Shown here in pieces: positions 36,713-49,576 of a DNA stretch of 64,000 bases. Made by a program: the position numbers and the translations under genes. Numbering within the stretch: the stretch's first letter is position 1; the number at the start of each line of letters is the position of its first letter. Below the pieces are notes generated by a model. That model worked only from the letters and a program-made list of their open reading frames with translations. It made no database searches and had not been told where the DNA came from. This DNA comes from Chamaecyparis obtusa (Eukaryota; Streptophyta; Pinopsida; Cupressales; Cupressaceae): positions 124,001 to 188,000 of the forward strand of contig BSBK01004083.1 of assembly GCA_027943335.1 (NCBI GenBank), written 5' to 3'.

Positions 36713-37740
36713 GTGAAATATGAAATCAAGTACAAGAGTTTAGGACTCCTCCCGACTCCCCCAACATAATGTTTTGCAAGATGTACTCCAACATTCAAAA
36801 AGAGGGTTTCTTTTATTACTATTCGGTGATGGTGAAAAGTGTCAAGGGTATGCATTATGATTCATTGGACATTCTTTAGGAAGTGCAATTGAAACTTTGG
36901 TAGGGATGATGTATTACTTACAATGATCATTTTTTATTGAGACTTTCAAACATAAAGAAATGAGAATTGACACTACAGAGAGATTCAATAGAAATGTGTG
37001 CTCCAGAAAAGACCATCATTCATCCTCAGTCTATCTGATTAAAACCATTAGCTTCTCATATGATCTCAGGCATGGTAGAGCCTTGAACCAAATCTCCAAT
37101 AAAATTTGAGGTGGATCATATGGTTACATCATAAAATTCAATCACTAAAAACATGCAAAGGGCCTTCCTGTGTTCGTAGGCATTGGAGGACATATGTGCA
37201 GCGACAGTACAAACCTCGAAGTATGAAGATGATTCGAGCTTCATTGCAATAAAATAATCTGCTTGATAAATGGGTTGTTATATTGATACAACAACAAAAC
37301 TGAAGGTCTATTCATATGCGTTATGAAGATATTATCTAAGATGGGAGAGTTGATGATTGAATATGACCCTTAGCAATCTTGTAGAAATTTCCCTGAGGCA
37401 CTCCAAAGCACCATGAATCTGACCACTTTTTTAAAATGGATATAACGAAGTCGAGATGTTGATCTCTATACTTAACTCTGCAACCAAATATCTACAAGTA
37501 TTGGAGTTTGTATATCTCCTTGACTCTCTAATTCTTCCAATAAAATTGCATCTAAATTGATGAACATTGATCTCCTTCAAATTATCTATTCCAATCAAGC
37601 TTTTTCAGGGGTGCAATATTAGTACTTCCATGTATCCGATTTTGTGAGGATTAGAATACATTCATTCTGTAAAATTACTTCATAGGGATTTGAATCCCAG
37701 CAATCTTCTTCTAAATGCAAACTGTGATCTAAAGACATCC
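36713..37740. other. Unique-looking DNA, nothing recognised
   Basis: No domain, repeat end or RNA gene could be identified on either strand. It may include intron or degraded upstream exons of the kinase fragment that follows, but I could not read any kinase motif. Confidence 0.4.
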
Positions 37741-37744
37741 ACAT

Positions 37745-37985
37745 ATACATCTTTCGACAATTGATATTTGTGAAAGATTGCTAACACTTGATCCAACTCA
37801 GAGGATCACACTGGAAGATACCCTCACTCATCCATACCTGGCAACTTTGCATAATGTCAGCGGTGAGCCAACTTGTTCTATTCCATCTATTTTTAAATCT
37901 AAGTATAATATCATCACAGTGGAACAAATCAAAGAACTCATATATAGAGAGGCTCTAGCATTTAATCCAGAGTATTGCACAATAA
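37745..37985 (+). pseudogene. C-terminal fragment of a plant MAP kinase
   Basis: The frame reads a MAPK subdomain XI signature (ERLLTLDPTQRITLEDTL, then HPYLATLHNVSGEP), followed by the common tail ending IKELIYREALAFNPEY. Plant MAPKs have ML-x-FDP-x-RIT-V-EEAL-x-HPYL-x-SLHD in this place and end near FNPEY. The usual MLTFDP is LLTLDP here and Asp of LHD is Asn. No activation loop (TEY/TDY), catalytic loop or ATP site is visible upstream, and no obvious stop follows the tail until 38030. Most likely this is a gene fragment or the last exon of a decayed gene. A last exon of a live gene with distant upstream exons is possible. Confidence 0.7.
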
Positions 37986-38880
37986 AACTCACCTTCATTC
38001 CTAGCATTTCTATACAACATTGGCAAGTCTAACACTGGGCAATTTCTTTTTTGCAATTGGACGTCACAACTAGCGTTGAAGCCGCTACTCCCACCATCCA
38101 CTCATCCATGTTCACATAGGTAGCAGTTAGAAAATTAACTACAAAAGGATAAATTGAATGAAAGGGTTTTTTCTTTGCAAGAGTAGTTAAATGTTAGATT
38201 AGGTTTTTTTCCTCTAATTTTGTAAGGTTTGATTCTTCTAGAGAAGATAAAATCTTATCTTCATATTTTTATACAAATCAACCTACAAATACCAATAATA
38301 TGATTAGTATGCCAAATAGCAAATATGGATCAAAATTTCCTCTTTCTTTGCCTCCAGTTTGTTCAGGTTATTCCAATGTGATGTTGAGTAGTAGTGTTGG
38401 TCTTGGAGACAAAGCATGCTCAATGGAAATGCCCCCTACTTTAAATGCCTCCTACTTTGAATGTCACATGTTCAAGGATATTTGTATGTGTCATTTCAAT
38501 TCAGAGAACCTCTTTATTATAAGTCTTATAATTCTAATGTTTATAAAACATTAAGTCCAAGGGGAAGTGAAGGGATGATTGAAATTTTTTTCAAGAAATA
38601 GTTACAAGAAACTAAATAGTCATTGGGAGAAAAAAAATCCTTCTATTTATGCAATGAAAAAAGAAATAAAAGAGGGGGATTTTTTTTTTGAAGCACACGT
38701 TTAGAAAGAATGAGTTTCTATGATATTGTAAGGGGAGGGAAGTATTAGTAGATTTTTTTTCAAGAGGAAACATGATTTGTTTGCATATGAAACATAGAGT
38801 CTTTGAACTCTCTATTTTTTTGGGTAATATAGAGGGATTTCTCAAACTTTGAGTTCTTTTGTGTTTTTGTATAGTCCTAA
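37986..38880. other. AT-rich non-coding DNA, nothing recognised
   Basis: Poly-T and A-rich tracts dominate (for example near 38640 and 38690). No gene or element boundary is supported. Confidence 0.4.
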
Positions 38881-38899
38881 GAAGCAAGAACCCTTAATT

Positions 38900-40280
38900 A
38901 GGTGCTCATTTTAGCTCCATTTTAGTATATTTTTGTTCCCATGTTTATTTTAAGTTCTTCTAATGCTCATTGGAGCTTTATTAATTTGAATTTATATTAT
39001 GAGTCCTCTCTTACTTGATTTTCATCAAATTATTCCATCTCCTTAGTCTAAGATGGGTCTTACCTCATTTTAAAGTTTGAGGCATGATTTCCACATCTAT
39101 CAATCACATATCTTCATGTGGCTCATCTTTAGGACCTAGAAACTATTAGCTTTCTCCCTATAAAATTTCATTGAATTTTGTTGGGGACATGGCGGTTTTT
39201 TGGGTACATGTCCCTGACTCTTTTTCTTGAAACTTTAAGATTGAGATTCTATGGTTTGACATTACCCAAAGGTATGCCCCATAGGTCATTATAATTTTTT
39301 AATTCAACCTAGAGGTAATTTTACTTTTAGATCTCTATATAAAGGCCCCTCTTTCCATTTTTTCATAAGAAGAGAAAAGAGGAGACAATCAATCAATAAA
39401 GAAATTAGACTTCAAGATCTTCAAGGCGTTCTTCTTCCTCTTCATCAAACATTGTGGAAAAATACAACATCCATTATACAAGGATTATGTTTCATGATTC
39501 CCTTTTGGGTTTTTGTGGAGTTCAAGCTATTGCATTAACACCTATGATTACAACCAAAGAAACATTGCGCTATCAAGGTATAAGGTGATTCATAATTCAA
39601 ATCTTGCTTCTATTTCATCTTTCCTTATGTAATTTCCTTTCATTTTCAAGGTTGATTCCTAAACAGGTTTTTGACTTAGGAAAACCCCTTTATCCAACCT
39701 TCTTCCCCATTTTTTTGTATGTAGGAATAGGTTGTGTAGCTATCAAACAAAATCTGGGAGGATTGGAACCAGATGGAGTGCATTTGCAAATTTCAAACCA
39801 AAACTCATGGTACATGATGACATTGGAAGAATTTCCCTAGGTACATGATGACATTGGCGACATGTCCCCTCTAAGTCTAGCTTAAATTTGGCAAGTTCGA
39901 TTACAATGTCCAGGTCTCAGATCTGCAATTATAGGTCATTCAAAGATTCCAATAGTTGGGACTTCAAATCTGAAAACTTATTTCTCTTATTTCATTTCTA
40001 GGTGCATTTAAATTCTTCTTTGTTCCTTATTACATCAATTTTTTTAATTGTATTAGATTAGATATATTCTAATTTAGTCTTTTGCATGTCAATATCATTC
40101 CTCTCCTTCTCAATTTTAAGCAAAAAAGGAATAAAAACCCTTCAAGCACAAATATTGCATTGGAATATTTCTTACCAAGTGGTGTTAATCATATTTTTCT
40201 TGAGGTGGTTTTGTATTCCAACATGGCATATGAATTAGGGAATTTATCCCTTTTACATGATCTCTGTTTCATATTGTACA
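38900..40280 (+). repeat. Diverged LTR of the non-autonomous family
   Basis: It shares the architecture of the LTRs at 8937, 14851 and 20216: TATA (CTATATAAAGGCCCC, about 39335), a leader rich in TTCAAG-like words, then TTCAAGGTTGATTCCTAA and AAAACCCC followed by the ATAGGT block (39640-39740), and an end in TACA at 40280. A primer-site-like TTTTTGTGAATTCGACT follows. The left end is not resolved; 38900 is approximate. Confidence 0.6.
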
Positions 40281-41164
40281 TTTTTGTGAATTCGACTCTT
40301 TTGAAATACTTTTGATTTAGTGTCTAGATCTACTTTGTATGCATTACATTAATCAATATTACATCATACCTTTGCTACAGTATATATATTTAGATCTTTT
40401 CATGCATTACATAGTTACATTTTTATCCATTTAGATCTAATTATATTCATTTGAACTTCTCTCATAGATCCATTGCATTATTGCATTTTATTTACATAAT
40501 AATATTCCAAAACAATAAAAAAATAATAAATATTTAATTTCATCCATTAGTTAGTAATCATTGCATTGTATATAGACCCTTTCATTCTTGTTTATGTAGT
40601 TGCATTGGAAAAATATACATCTAGTCTCTTATATTTTGTACATGTCATCATGAATATTTTCTATAGGTTAATTTCATTTTCTCTCCTAAGGACCCTCCTT
40701 CTCATGAGGACATATTGAGGAAAGGTAATAATCTTTTTCTCAATTATCTCCCTATTTTGGGATGAACCATTACAGGATTATGTCGATTATTCTCTTGATA
40801 TGCATCTCTCTCATGAGGTTACCTTGGTGAAGGACAATGATGTTATGATAGAGTAAATTGATATGATTGTTCATTCCCTTAAGGACACTTTACCATCTCC
40901 CAATGAAGACTTAATGAGTGATGACCCTTATCCTAATATGTACCCCCTTTATGAGGATATTTTAGAGAAAGAGGAGGATATTATAGATACCTTTCTCAAT
41001 ATCACCTTATCTTCATTTGACATCCCTTTAGAGATGAAGCATTGATGGAAATACCTAATATACATTCTAAAGATTGTCCTAATCATGAGGATACCTTGGA
41101 AGAGGAGGGTAATATTCTTACCACTTTCCTTGATACCCTCCATTCAAGTGATAAACTCATGAAA
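40281..41164 (+). pseudogene. Truncated interior of the preceding LTR element
   Basis: After the primer-like site there is about 370 bp of AT-rich leader and then short acidic frames (for example YPLYEDILEKEEDIIDTF at 40940) with repeated GAGGATA and GAAGAGGA phrases. They resemble the acidic tail of the gag-protease frame at 13300-13430 only in composition. The interior is cut by the Copia insertion at 41165 and does not resume after it. Confidence 0.4.
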
Positions 41165-42332
41165 TGATGATCTACAACTGATTGAATATCTAGATGAACT
41201 AAAGGAACAATGATTAGAGATCGCCGAGGTACTGAAGTGATATGTAAGATGATTAAATCAGTCAATATGTTTTCATCTATGTCAACTAGTTTTGACAGTA
41301 CTTATCATGATAGTTACAAACATTTGAACATCTGGTGAAGGAAGAAAAGATGAAGAACTAAGATATCTACATAAGGAAAAGATGGATATGATAGATAAGG
41401 ATAAGGTAAACATTGGGTAACTTATTGATGAGTCTATGGCTTTATATTGTTGACTTGAGCATGTTACATTAATCTATTATGAAGAAGAGATTTGAATTGA
41501 ACAAGTTAATGTGGTCGGTAATTGAAGACTTATGTATACACCAAGCCAGTGCAGTGTATACCGAGTGACAATAATAACTGAGTTAGTTATCATTGACGCA
41601 TTTCAGTATTAACATAGTATGGATGAAAACATTAAATGCTAAGAACAACCAACTAAAATTGATGAGCTAGATATTGTTACGATTTCAAGGTAAAGGATGA
41701 AGTTAGTTATGAGATCCACGACTGACATAATTCAGAGATGATCTAAAGGATGAGATGGAAACATTTTAAAGACACATCTGCCAAGGAAGGTAATGGACGA
41801 AGGAGATTATGAGGAAAAATCTGATGGATGATATGAAAATGGTTTACTTGTCTATTTAAGAGATATGAGTTTCATTTTTGAAACATACCGAACAAAAGGA
41901 GACTACAGAGATTTCTCGTGAAGACTTTATTCATGTATTCCTGATCAAAGTAGTTACAGAAAGAACTAAGCTATAGACATTACCAAGTGTAAGAGAGCTA
42001 TTTTACCGAGCTCACTTCAGAAGAGTGAATTATTTTGGGTTACCGGTCCCAGGTGGTTTTTCCCTTAGCAGGGTTTCCATGTTAAATCATTGTGTTATGT
42101 GTTATTTGTTAAGATTGTTCATCTATCATACTTTACATACTACATAGCTAATTTATTCGATAATCACAGTTTGGATAATTACTTGTATTTGGTAAAGTGA
42201 ACAGATAGATTGATATTTTATGTTACCAAGTTGCATAAATTGTTGAAATTGTTTTGTAAGGTACATCTAGGATATTGGGACTCTAGGATAACTGATCTAA
42301 CTAATTCACCCCCCCTCTCAGTTATTCTAACA
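41165..42332 (+). repeat. 5' LTR of the Copia element
   Basis: 1,168 bp, ending with a C-rich CCCCCCCTCTCAG motif shared with other Copia LTRs of this window in opposite orientation. PBS ATTGGTATCAGAGCG follows at 42333. Confidence 0.9.
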
Positions 42333-42398
42333 ATTGGTATCAGAGCGTATTGGTTGCTTGGAGGAAAGTTTTAAGGACTTGAGAAAAAAGATCACAAG

Positions 42399-43305
42399 AT
42401 GTATAAGAGGGAAGTGCCTACACTAAACAAAGATAACTTCTCCACATGGAAAAGCTAGATGAGGCTTCACATATCTGGAATTGGAGAATCTGCTATACAT
42501 TTACTAGACAATGGCTACTTACAACCACATGTTGGACCTTTGACTCTTGACAAGTTGAGAGACAAACATGAACATAATATTACTATGATAGAGATTGTTG
42601 CTACTCTATCTGATGCTGAGTTTAAGGATGTCAAGGATTGCACTACAATGAAGAAAATGTGGGATAAACTTTCTCTAGTTTATGGTGGTGATGTGAATGT
42701 AATGAGAGCTAGAGCTAAAAGCTTGAGAGGCAGATTTGATGACATGAAGATGAAGGAAGGTGAGAACATCACATAATACTCAAATCAAATCAAAGAGGTA
42801 GTCGATGCTATCTAAGGAGCATGAGGTACTATTTCTGAAGATACTATGGTAAGTAAGATACTAAGAACCTTGTTGCCTATCTATGTAATCAGAATATCTG
42901 CTATTCATGAAATGAAGTCTGCACCTAATAGCACTCTTACTCTTGATAGTTTGATTGGAAATTTAACTACTTTTGAGCTGAATAACTATGACAATAGTGT
43001 TGTACTGAGTGTTGAGTCTTCTTTTATGTCATCTCTTAAGATTAGTAAATCTAGCAGTAAGCATAATATAAAGAATGAACGTGACAATGACAGCGAAGAC
43101 AATCTCGATGAGCTTGAAGCACTTATGGCCCAGAGACTTCAAAAAGATAAAGGAAGGTATAAGAGAAAGTTGTCTTTAGCTTGTTTTAATTGTAAAGAGA
43201 TTGGCCATATTGTTGTGAGATGTCCTAATAGGACAGAGGAAGATAAAGACAATGACCGATCTGGTGATGGAAAGTTTGGCAGAAGGAATAATAGAGGAAA
43301 CTGAC
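42399..43305 (+). pseudogene. Copia gag
   Basis: It starts MYKREVPTLNKDNFSTWKS, with stops at 42456, 42774 and nearby. The UBN2-type capsid core includes MKKMWDKLSLVYGGDVNV, and a CCHC knuckle (CFNCKEIGHIVVRC) lies at about 43180-43221, followed by an Arg/Asn-rich end at 43305. Gag packages the element RNA. Downstream an Asp-Thr repeat (GACACC units, 43376-43420) links to the protease in another frame. Confidence 0.88.
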
Positions 43306-46300
43306 ACTACACCAGAGACAACAGAGATTACAAAGACAAAGGAAAAAATGCATGTCACCTTGTTGGAGAAAATGAAGATGACACTGACACCGACACCGAC
43401 ATTGACACCGACACTGATGATGAAATTGAAGTGGTATTTGTTGCAATGAAAGATGATTCAGAAGAAGAGGAAAGGTATGTAGAAACAACCCTTATTTCTA
43501 AAGTTAATAAGAATGATACTTGGATCATTGATAGTGGTTGTACACATCACATGAGTGGTGATGAAGATAAGTTTGAACATCTTGAGCATTATAATGGAGG
43601 ATCAGTAAAAATGGGAAATGATACACCTTGTCAAGTGAAAGGAAAAGGGTCTATCTTATTGAATGATAGAATTAGATGTGATAATGCATATTGGGTAAAA
43701 GGACTTAACTACAATTCATTGAGTGTAGCATAGTTGAATAACTCAGGTCACCGAGTTGCATTTGAAAGCAAGAAGGTGAAAATCTATGATGAAAATGGAA
43801 ATCTTGTCGGTACCGGAGGACAATCAAAAGGTGATTTATTCTATCTTGACAATGCTAAAACTTCTTGTTTATTGGTGAAGAATGAAGATGTATGGTTATG
43901 GCATAAGAGGCTATGTCATGTAAACTTTGATAACATGATCAAGATTAGTAGGAAGAGAAAAGTTAGAGGTTTACCGAGTCTAACCGAACCTGATCATGTT
44001 ATGTGTAATCAATGCAGAAAGGAAAGATGACCAAATATAGTTTTAAGATTAAAGACTATTCATCTAAAGGTATTTTGGAATTGGTACACATCGACTTATG
44101 TGGTCCTATGAGAACTCAAAGCTACTATGGTGACAAATATTTTATTTTATTTGCTGATGACTACTCTAGGATGATGACAGTCATGTTATTAAAAGAAAAA
44201 TTTGAGGCATTCAAATTGTTTAAATGGTATAAGGAAAAAGTTGAAAAAGAAAACAGGAAAGAATTGAAATGCTTAAGATCTAATAGAGGAGGTGAGTTTA
44301 TTTCTAATGAATTCACTAACTTCTGTAATGAGCATGGAATCAAAAGATAGGTTTCTGCACCTAGGACATCATAGCAAAATGGGATTGCTGAAAGGAGGAA
44401 CCGATCTATTGTTGATTGTGCTAGAACATTGATGATTGAGAAAAATGTTGCACAAATGTACTAGAGAGAGAGGTAGTTAGCACTGCAATATACACCCTGA
44501 ACCGAGTTCAACTGAAGAAAGACACAAACAAGACACCTTATGAGTTATGGTTTGGATATACACCGAATGTAAGTTATTTCAGAATCTTTGGTAGTAGGTG
44601 TTATATTTTGAAAAATGATAGGAATGGTAAATTTGACTCTAAAGGTGATGAAGGAATTTTTAGGATATTCTACTAAGAGTAAAGCTTATAAATGTTTGAA
44701 CAAGGCTACTAATAAAATGATAGAAAGTGCTAATGTAAAAGTTGACGAGTTTGCTGAAAAGAATGATGAAGAAAGCATGAAGGAACTAGAAGACTATGGT
44801 AGGTTTACATATGTTGAAGATCCAGGTTATCTATCGAAGCCACATGCTAAGTCTATCAAGCATTAGGAAAATTCTACCGAGGATCAGCAAATGCAAACTG
44901 AGAACCAGGAAGAAGCTACCGAGTAAGAAAATGAACATGAATTGAATGATGAGAAAAGAAGAGAACAAGTGCTAGCAAGATTTGTTAGAAGACACCATCC
45001 GCAAAATCAAATCATTGGAGATAAGAAAGTTGGCATGATGACCCAAAGTAAGTTAAGACATAACACATGCTTAGTTTGTGAGTTTGAACCTAAGAATGTT
45101 AGGGATGCACTTGAAAATGAGGAATGGATTAAGGCTATGAATGAGGAAATTGAACATATTGAGAAGAATAAGACATGGACATTAGTACCCAGACCAAAAG
45201 ATAAAAATGTAATTCGTACTAAAGTAGATTTTTAGAAACAAGTTAAATGAAAATGGTGAGGTCACTAGGAATAAGGCAAGACTTGTATGCAAGAGATATG
45301 CACAAGAAGAAGGTATAGATTATGGTGAAACCTTTGCACCTATTGCTAGACTTGAAGGAGTCCATATAATACTTGCATATACTTCACATAAGGGATTCAA
45401 AGTATATCAAATGGATGTGAAATCATCTTTTCTAAATGGAATTCTTGAGGAGGTCTATATAGAACAACCAGAAGGTTTTGTTGATCCAAATCAAAAGAAC
45501 ATGGTATGTAGACTGCACAAAGCTTTGTATGGACTGAAGTAAGCACCAAGAGCATGGTATGAAAGACTACATGCTTATCTTATCAGTATTGGATTTGTAA
45601 GAACTAGTGAAAACAATAATTTGTACATGAAAGGAGAATTTGATGATAATATTTTGATTGCTAAAATATTTGTTGATGATATAATATTTGGTGGACATGA
45701 TCTAATTTGCAAATCTTTTGCTGATGAAATGAGAAAGGAATTTGAGATGTTAATGTTTGGAGAGATTAAATTCTTTCTAGATTTGCAGATTATACAACAA
45801 AATGATGGGATTTTTATCATTCAATCAAAATACATTAAATAAATGTTAAAGACTTTTGGCATGGAAGATTCAAAACCGATAGGAACACTGATGGTAATAG
45901 GATGTAAGTTGACAAAGGATGATGCATATACATAATTAAATCAGACACTGTACAAATCTATGATTGGAAAACTAATATATGTGCTACACAGTAGGCCTGA
46001 TATAGCACATGCAGTTGGGATTGTGGCAAGATTTTTTGCAAATCCTAAAGATTCATATATGGTTTCAGTTAAAACAATTTTGAGATACTTGAAGAAGATA
46101 GAAGACTATGGTTTATGGTACACAATGGAAGGAAAATTTGAAAACTAAGTTTATATAGATGTAGATTGGGAAGGAAACATTGATGACCGAAAGATCACAA
46201 CCGGTGAAGCATTCTTTTTAGGAGAAAGGCTTGTGACTTGGATAAGAAAGAAACAAGCATGCATTTCTCAGTCTACTACTGAAGCAAAGTATGTTGCTGC

Positions 46301-46620
46301 TACTACAAATTATTCAAATATTACTTGGATTAAACAAGTGTTGGAAGGAATGAATGAGGTAATCACTGACCTGGTGATTATATATTGTGACAACACTAGT
46401 GCTATAAATATTTCCAAGAATCTTGTGATGCATTAAAAAACAAAGCATATATCTATTAAGTATCACTACTTAAGGGAACAATTTCAAGAGAAGCAGGTGA
46501 AATTGGAATTTGTAACATCTAAAGAACAACTTGCTGATATTTTTACCAAACCCTTACCGAAGGACACATTTGAATATTTAAGGACTAGACTAGGGGTCCG
46601 TCCCCTATCTATCAGTCACT
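43306..46620 (+). pseudogene. Copia pol (protease, integrase, RT, RNase H)
   Basis: Order: protease WIIDSGCTHHMSG (about 43525), GAG-pre-integrase VWLWHKRLCHVNFDN (about 43890), integrase core (44085-44400, HIDLCGPM, DDYSRMM, GGEF and AERRN), a frameshift near 44655, reverse transcriptase (45180-45840, with LYGLK-stop-APRAWYE and FVDDIIF at about 45670), RNase H (46140-46430, ACISQSTTEAKYVAAT) and the end EYLRTRLGVRPLSI at about 46610. Stops often replace an expected Gln (43731, 44349, 44373, 45540). The catalytic motifs are otherwise readable, so decay is moderate. Confidence 0.9.
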
Positions 46621-47146
46621 AAGGTGATTAGGAGGTTGCATTAACCTACATTTTATCAAAAAATCATTCATGTTGATGCACAGAGCTCACACTTTAGTTT
46701 TTCTAAGGTTGTAAAAGATTGTAGAAGCTGGAACAAGACTTTTTTTTATTAGTACATGAAGGTACTTGATCTAGACCGAACAATAGAGAATTACTTGGAT
46801 GTTGAGGAGCAGTTTATTTTCTTTGGCATTGTTGTCAAAGGGAGAGAGACTAAATATGAAATATCAGTCAGTGAGAACAAAAAATGGAGAGAGACTTCAT
46901 ATTGGAATATCTGTTGCTGAGAACATATATGGGAGAAAGAATCTGAGAACTGTAAAAGATCAAATCCATAGGGAGAGTTTGCATATAATGTTGTTTATTT
47001 TGTAGTGATTAAACATATTAAATATCAAGCTAGCGAGAGCTTACCGAGCTACAACATTTACTTACATAGTTTTAGAATACATGTTTGGTATGTGTAAGGT
47101 ATATTTTCATATTGCTTGTGTTGCCATCAATGCCAAAGGGAGAGAT
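46621..47146 (+). other. Copia 3' untranslated interior with polypurine tract
   Basis: Non-coding sequence between pol and the 3' LTR. It ends with the purine-rich CCAAAGGGAGAGA that would prime plus-strand synthesis. Confidence 0.7.
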
Positions 47147-47644
47147 TGATGATCTACAACTGATTGAATATCTAAAAACTCAAGGAATAATGATTAGAGA
47201 TCATTGAGCTACCAAAGTGATATGTAAGATGATTAAATTAGTCAGTATGTTGTCATTGATGTCAGCTAGTTTTGAAAGTACTTATCATGATAGTTACAAA
47301 CATCTGAACATCTGTTGAAGGAAGAAAAGATGAAGAAATGAGATATCTACATAAGGAAAAGATGGATATGATAGATAAGGATAAGGTAAACATTGGGTAA
47401 CTTATTGATGAGTCTATGGCTTTATATTATTGACTTGAGCATGTTACATTAATCTATTATGAAGAAGAGATTTTAATTGAACAATTCAATATGGTCGGTA
47501 ATTGAAGACTTATGTATACACCGAGCCAGTGTAGTACACCAAGTGACAATAATAATCGAGTTAGTTATCAACGCATTTCAGTATTAACTGAGTATGGATG
47601 AAAACATTAAATGCTAAGAACAACCGACTAAAATTGATGAGCTA
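47147..47644 (+). repeat. Truncated 3' LTR of the Copia element
   Basis: It matches 41165-41669 closely, with small indels, and stops at GAGCTA. Confidence 0.9.
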
Positions 47645-47678
47645 TCACCTTGGATGGAAAGAACAACACTGATGATGT
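47645..47678 (+). pseudogene. Left part of a Copia pol frame split by the CACTA element
   Basis: These 34 bp read TLDGKNNTDD and continue, once the CACTA and one TGT copy are ignored, into VLYVDGLQHKLLSVGQL at 63262. This is a protease/GAG-pre-integrase spacer typical of Copia elements. Confidence 0.8.
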
Positions 47679-47900
47679 CACTAGTACATTTTTCCTAGTT
47701 TTTCTACCAAAATTTTTGACCATGAAATAAAAAGGTTTTGGTTGGTCGGATTATAGAAGGAAAACTTTCATTTTTTTTGAAGTTATGCCCGTGTTAGTCA
47801 AAAATTTGACCAATACTATGTGAGTCAAAATTTTGACGAACGTTGGCATAATTTATAAAAAAAAGGTTTCATTTCTCATTCATTATTATCACGACAAATT
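47679..47900. promoter_or_regulatory. Left TIR and subterminal repeat region of the CACTA element
   Basis: CACTAGTACATTTT, followed within 150 bp by TTTTTGACCATG, TTGGTCGG, TTTGACCAATA and inverted GTCAAAA words. In CACTA elements such repeats are the transposase-binding sites. Confidence 0.8.
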
Positions 47901-47936
47901 TTTTCAAGGGAATTGCAATGCATGAAACGCGAATTC

Positions 47937-48093
47937 GAAGATCTCTGAGACTCTTTTTTACAAATTTGGGCTCGTTGCTTCATCTGGTTGAATGTCATCA
48001 GGTTCATCCCAGGGTTTGTCTGGAAATGCAAATTAGAATATATCTAATTAGAAGATCTCTGAGACTCTTTTTTACAAATCTGGGCTCGTTGCT
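47937..48093. repeat. 43-bp direct repeat, 114-bp offset
   Basis: GAAGATCTCTGAGACTC and its 26-bp continuation occur at 47937-47979 and 48051-48093 with one difference. They lie just inside the left end, where a CACTA promoter and leader would be. Confidence 0.85.
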
Positions 48094-49576
48094 AGGTATG
48101 CGTCATGATTTTCCCTAGGTTTTGTTCTTTTAAAGGAGAACACAAGAAAATATATCACATTTTTATGTCTTTTCCTGTTCTTTTCATGGCTCGATGAGGG
48201 TTCCATTATAGAATGTTATGGTCAAGGGTTTCTCTACAATATTTGCACATTTCTCAACTTGAAGGCTTTCTATACGTTCTCTATTTTGTATTATTCTTCT
48301 TTAGGGTTTTGTATTATGCCAGTTTGTTGACATATTTAAACAGTAACAACTTGATTGAGCATTGAAAATAAGGATAACCTGTGAATGCTCTTTGATATTT
48401 TCGCTCCTCTGTGTTACAATGATGTTTATTTATTTGGTTATAGTAAAGGGAGCAAAACTCTTGGCTCCCTCCTCCATCAAGCATGTGGTTTGTCACTCTA
48501 TGTTATTTCATTTTAAAGTTTATTACTATCACTATGTGAAGAGTACAAATATGTATTTGGTAACATTGAAGGATGAGAAAAATGGATTTAAGTAGAGTGT
48601 GGTTGTTGAATGCCATATGGATACTAAACCTTACCCCGCTGAAAGCCTAGCGCTGCTTGGCCTCAATCTAAAACCAGGAGAGGGTGAATTTTGTCACTAG
48701 GTATCTAGTGATACACTTCTTTTTATCGAGAAGGTATGAATATCAAGTGATAATACTATCCAATTTGAATAAAGTAGCTTAGGAAATCCTTGATATAAGA
48801 TCACAAGAGCAAGGAAGAACTAGCTTCAACTTATGTGTCTATAATGTCTATTATTCTCAAATAGGAGCTTTGAAATCTTGTGATATAAGATCACAAGAGA
48901 AAGGATGAGATTGGCTTCCACTTATTTCAATAATATCTATTGTTTTCAAATAGGAGCTTGGAAATCCTTCTTATAATTGAAGGATGAGATTGGCTTCAAC
49001 CTATGTTAATAATATCTATTATTTGCTGCTCATTATTTTCTTCATTGGTGTTTCATTTTTGCAATTAAATGAAGATTGACCTACTACTATGCTTAATGCT
49101 TAAGAATTGATGATTTTATAAGATTAAATGCATGAAAATACCAGGGACGTATCAATAACTTGATACCTTAAGTACTTATGATCAGTATGCCTGAAAAACA
49201 AAGACTTAGTAGTAAAAGCATAAGGTTGCACATCCACATCCACATCCGTTTGCATGATTAAACTGTTTAATTTACTGGATACCCAATCAGCATTATCATT
49301 TTATTTTTTTATTCATTCATTTGGAGTTGTATTTAGAGATAGATATTTGTTGCTGATTTCATGTTTATCTATTACGTATGCTATTTGCTGTAGAAAAATA
49401 GAATCATTCATGAATTTAGAAAGAAAGAAGAAGATTTTCTAACTAATTCTGAGGATTAATATAAAACAAATTTCTATAACAAGGCTTCAGAATAATATAG
49501 ACTAATGTAAAATAGATTTCCATAAAAAGAATTTATAATAATAAATTTTATATCAGATGTGGATGTGGATGTGCAA
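48094..49576. repeat. Non-coding left arm of the CACTA with an 89-bp tandem repeat
   Basis: No gene is recognised. A tandem repeat of exactly 89 bp starts at 48783, 48872 and 48961 (units begin GAAATC, contain GATATAAGATCACAAGAG and end AATAGGAGCTT); the third copy is shortened. At 49225-49246 and 49556-49577 a perfect 22-bp inverted repeat (GTTGCACATCCACATCC) encloses about 310 bp and might be a small inserted element. Confidence 0.65.

Larger units (their letters stand above)
41165..47644 (+). mobile_element. Ty1/Copia retrotransposon, 3' LTR truncated
   Basis: 5' LTR 41165-42332 (TGATGATC to TTCTAACA), primer-binding site ATTGGTATCAGAGCG at 42333, gag-pol interior, polypurine tract (CCAAAGGGAGAGA) and a 3' LTR that starts at 47147 but matches only the first ~498 bp of the 5' LTR. 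At 47644 it abuts another Copia element's pol frame, so a deletion removed the LTR end and any target duplication. It belongs to the same gag lineage as the minus-strand element at 16310-23522. Confidence 0.9.

Noticed and set aside
43225..43488. Cys/His-rich antisense frame across the Asp-Thr repeat
   Set aside because: It is an opposite-strand reading of the gag-protease linker repeats.
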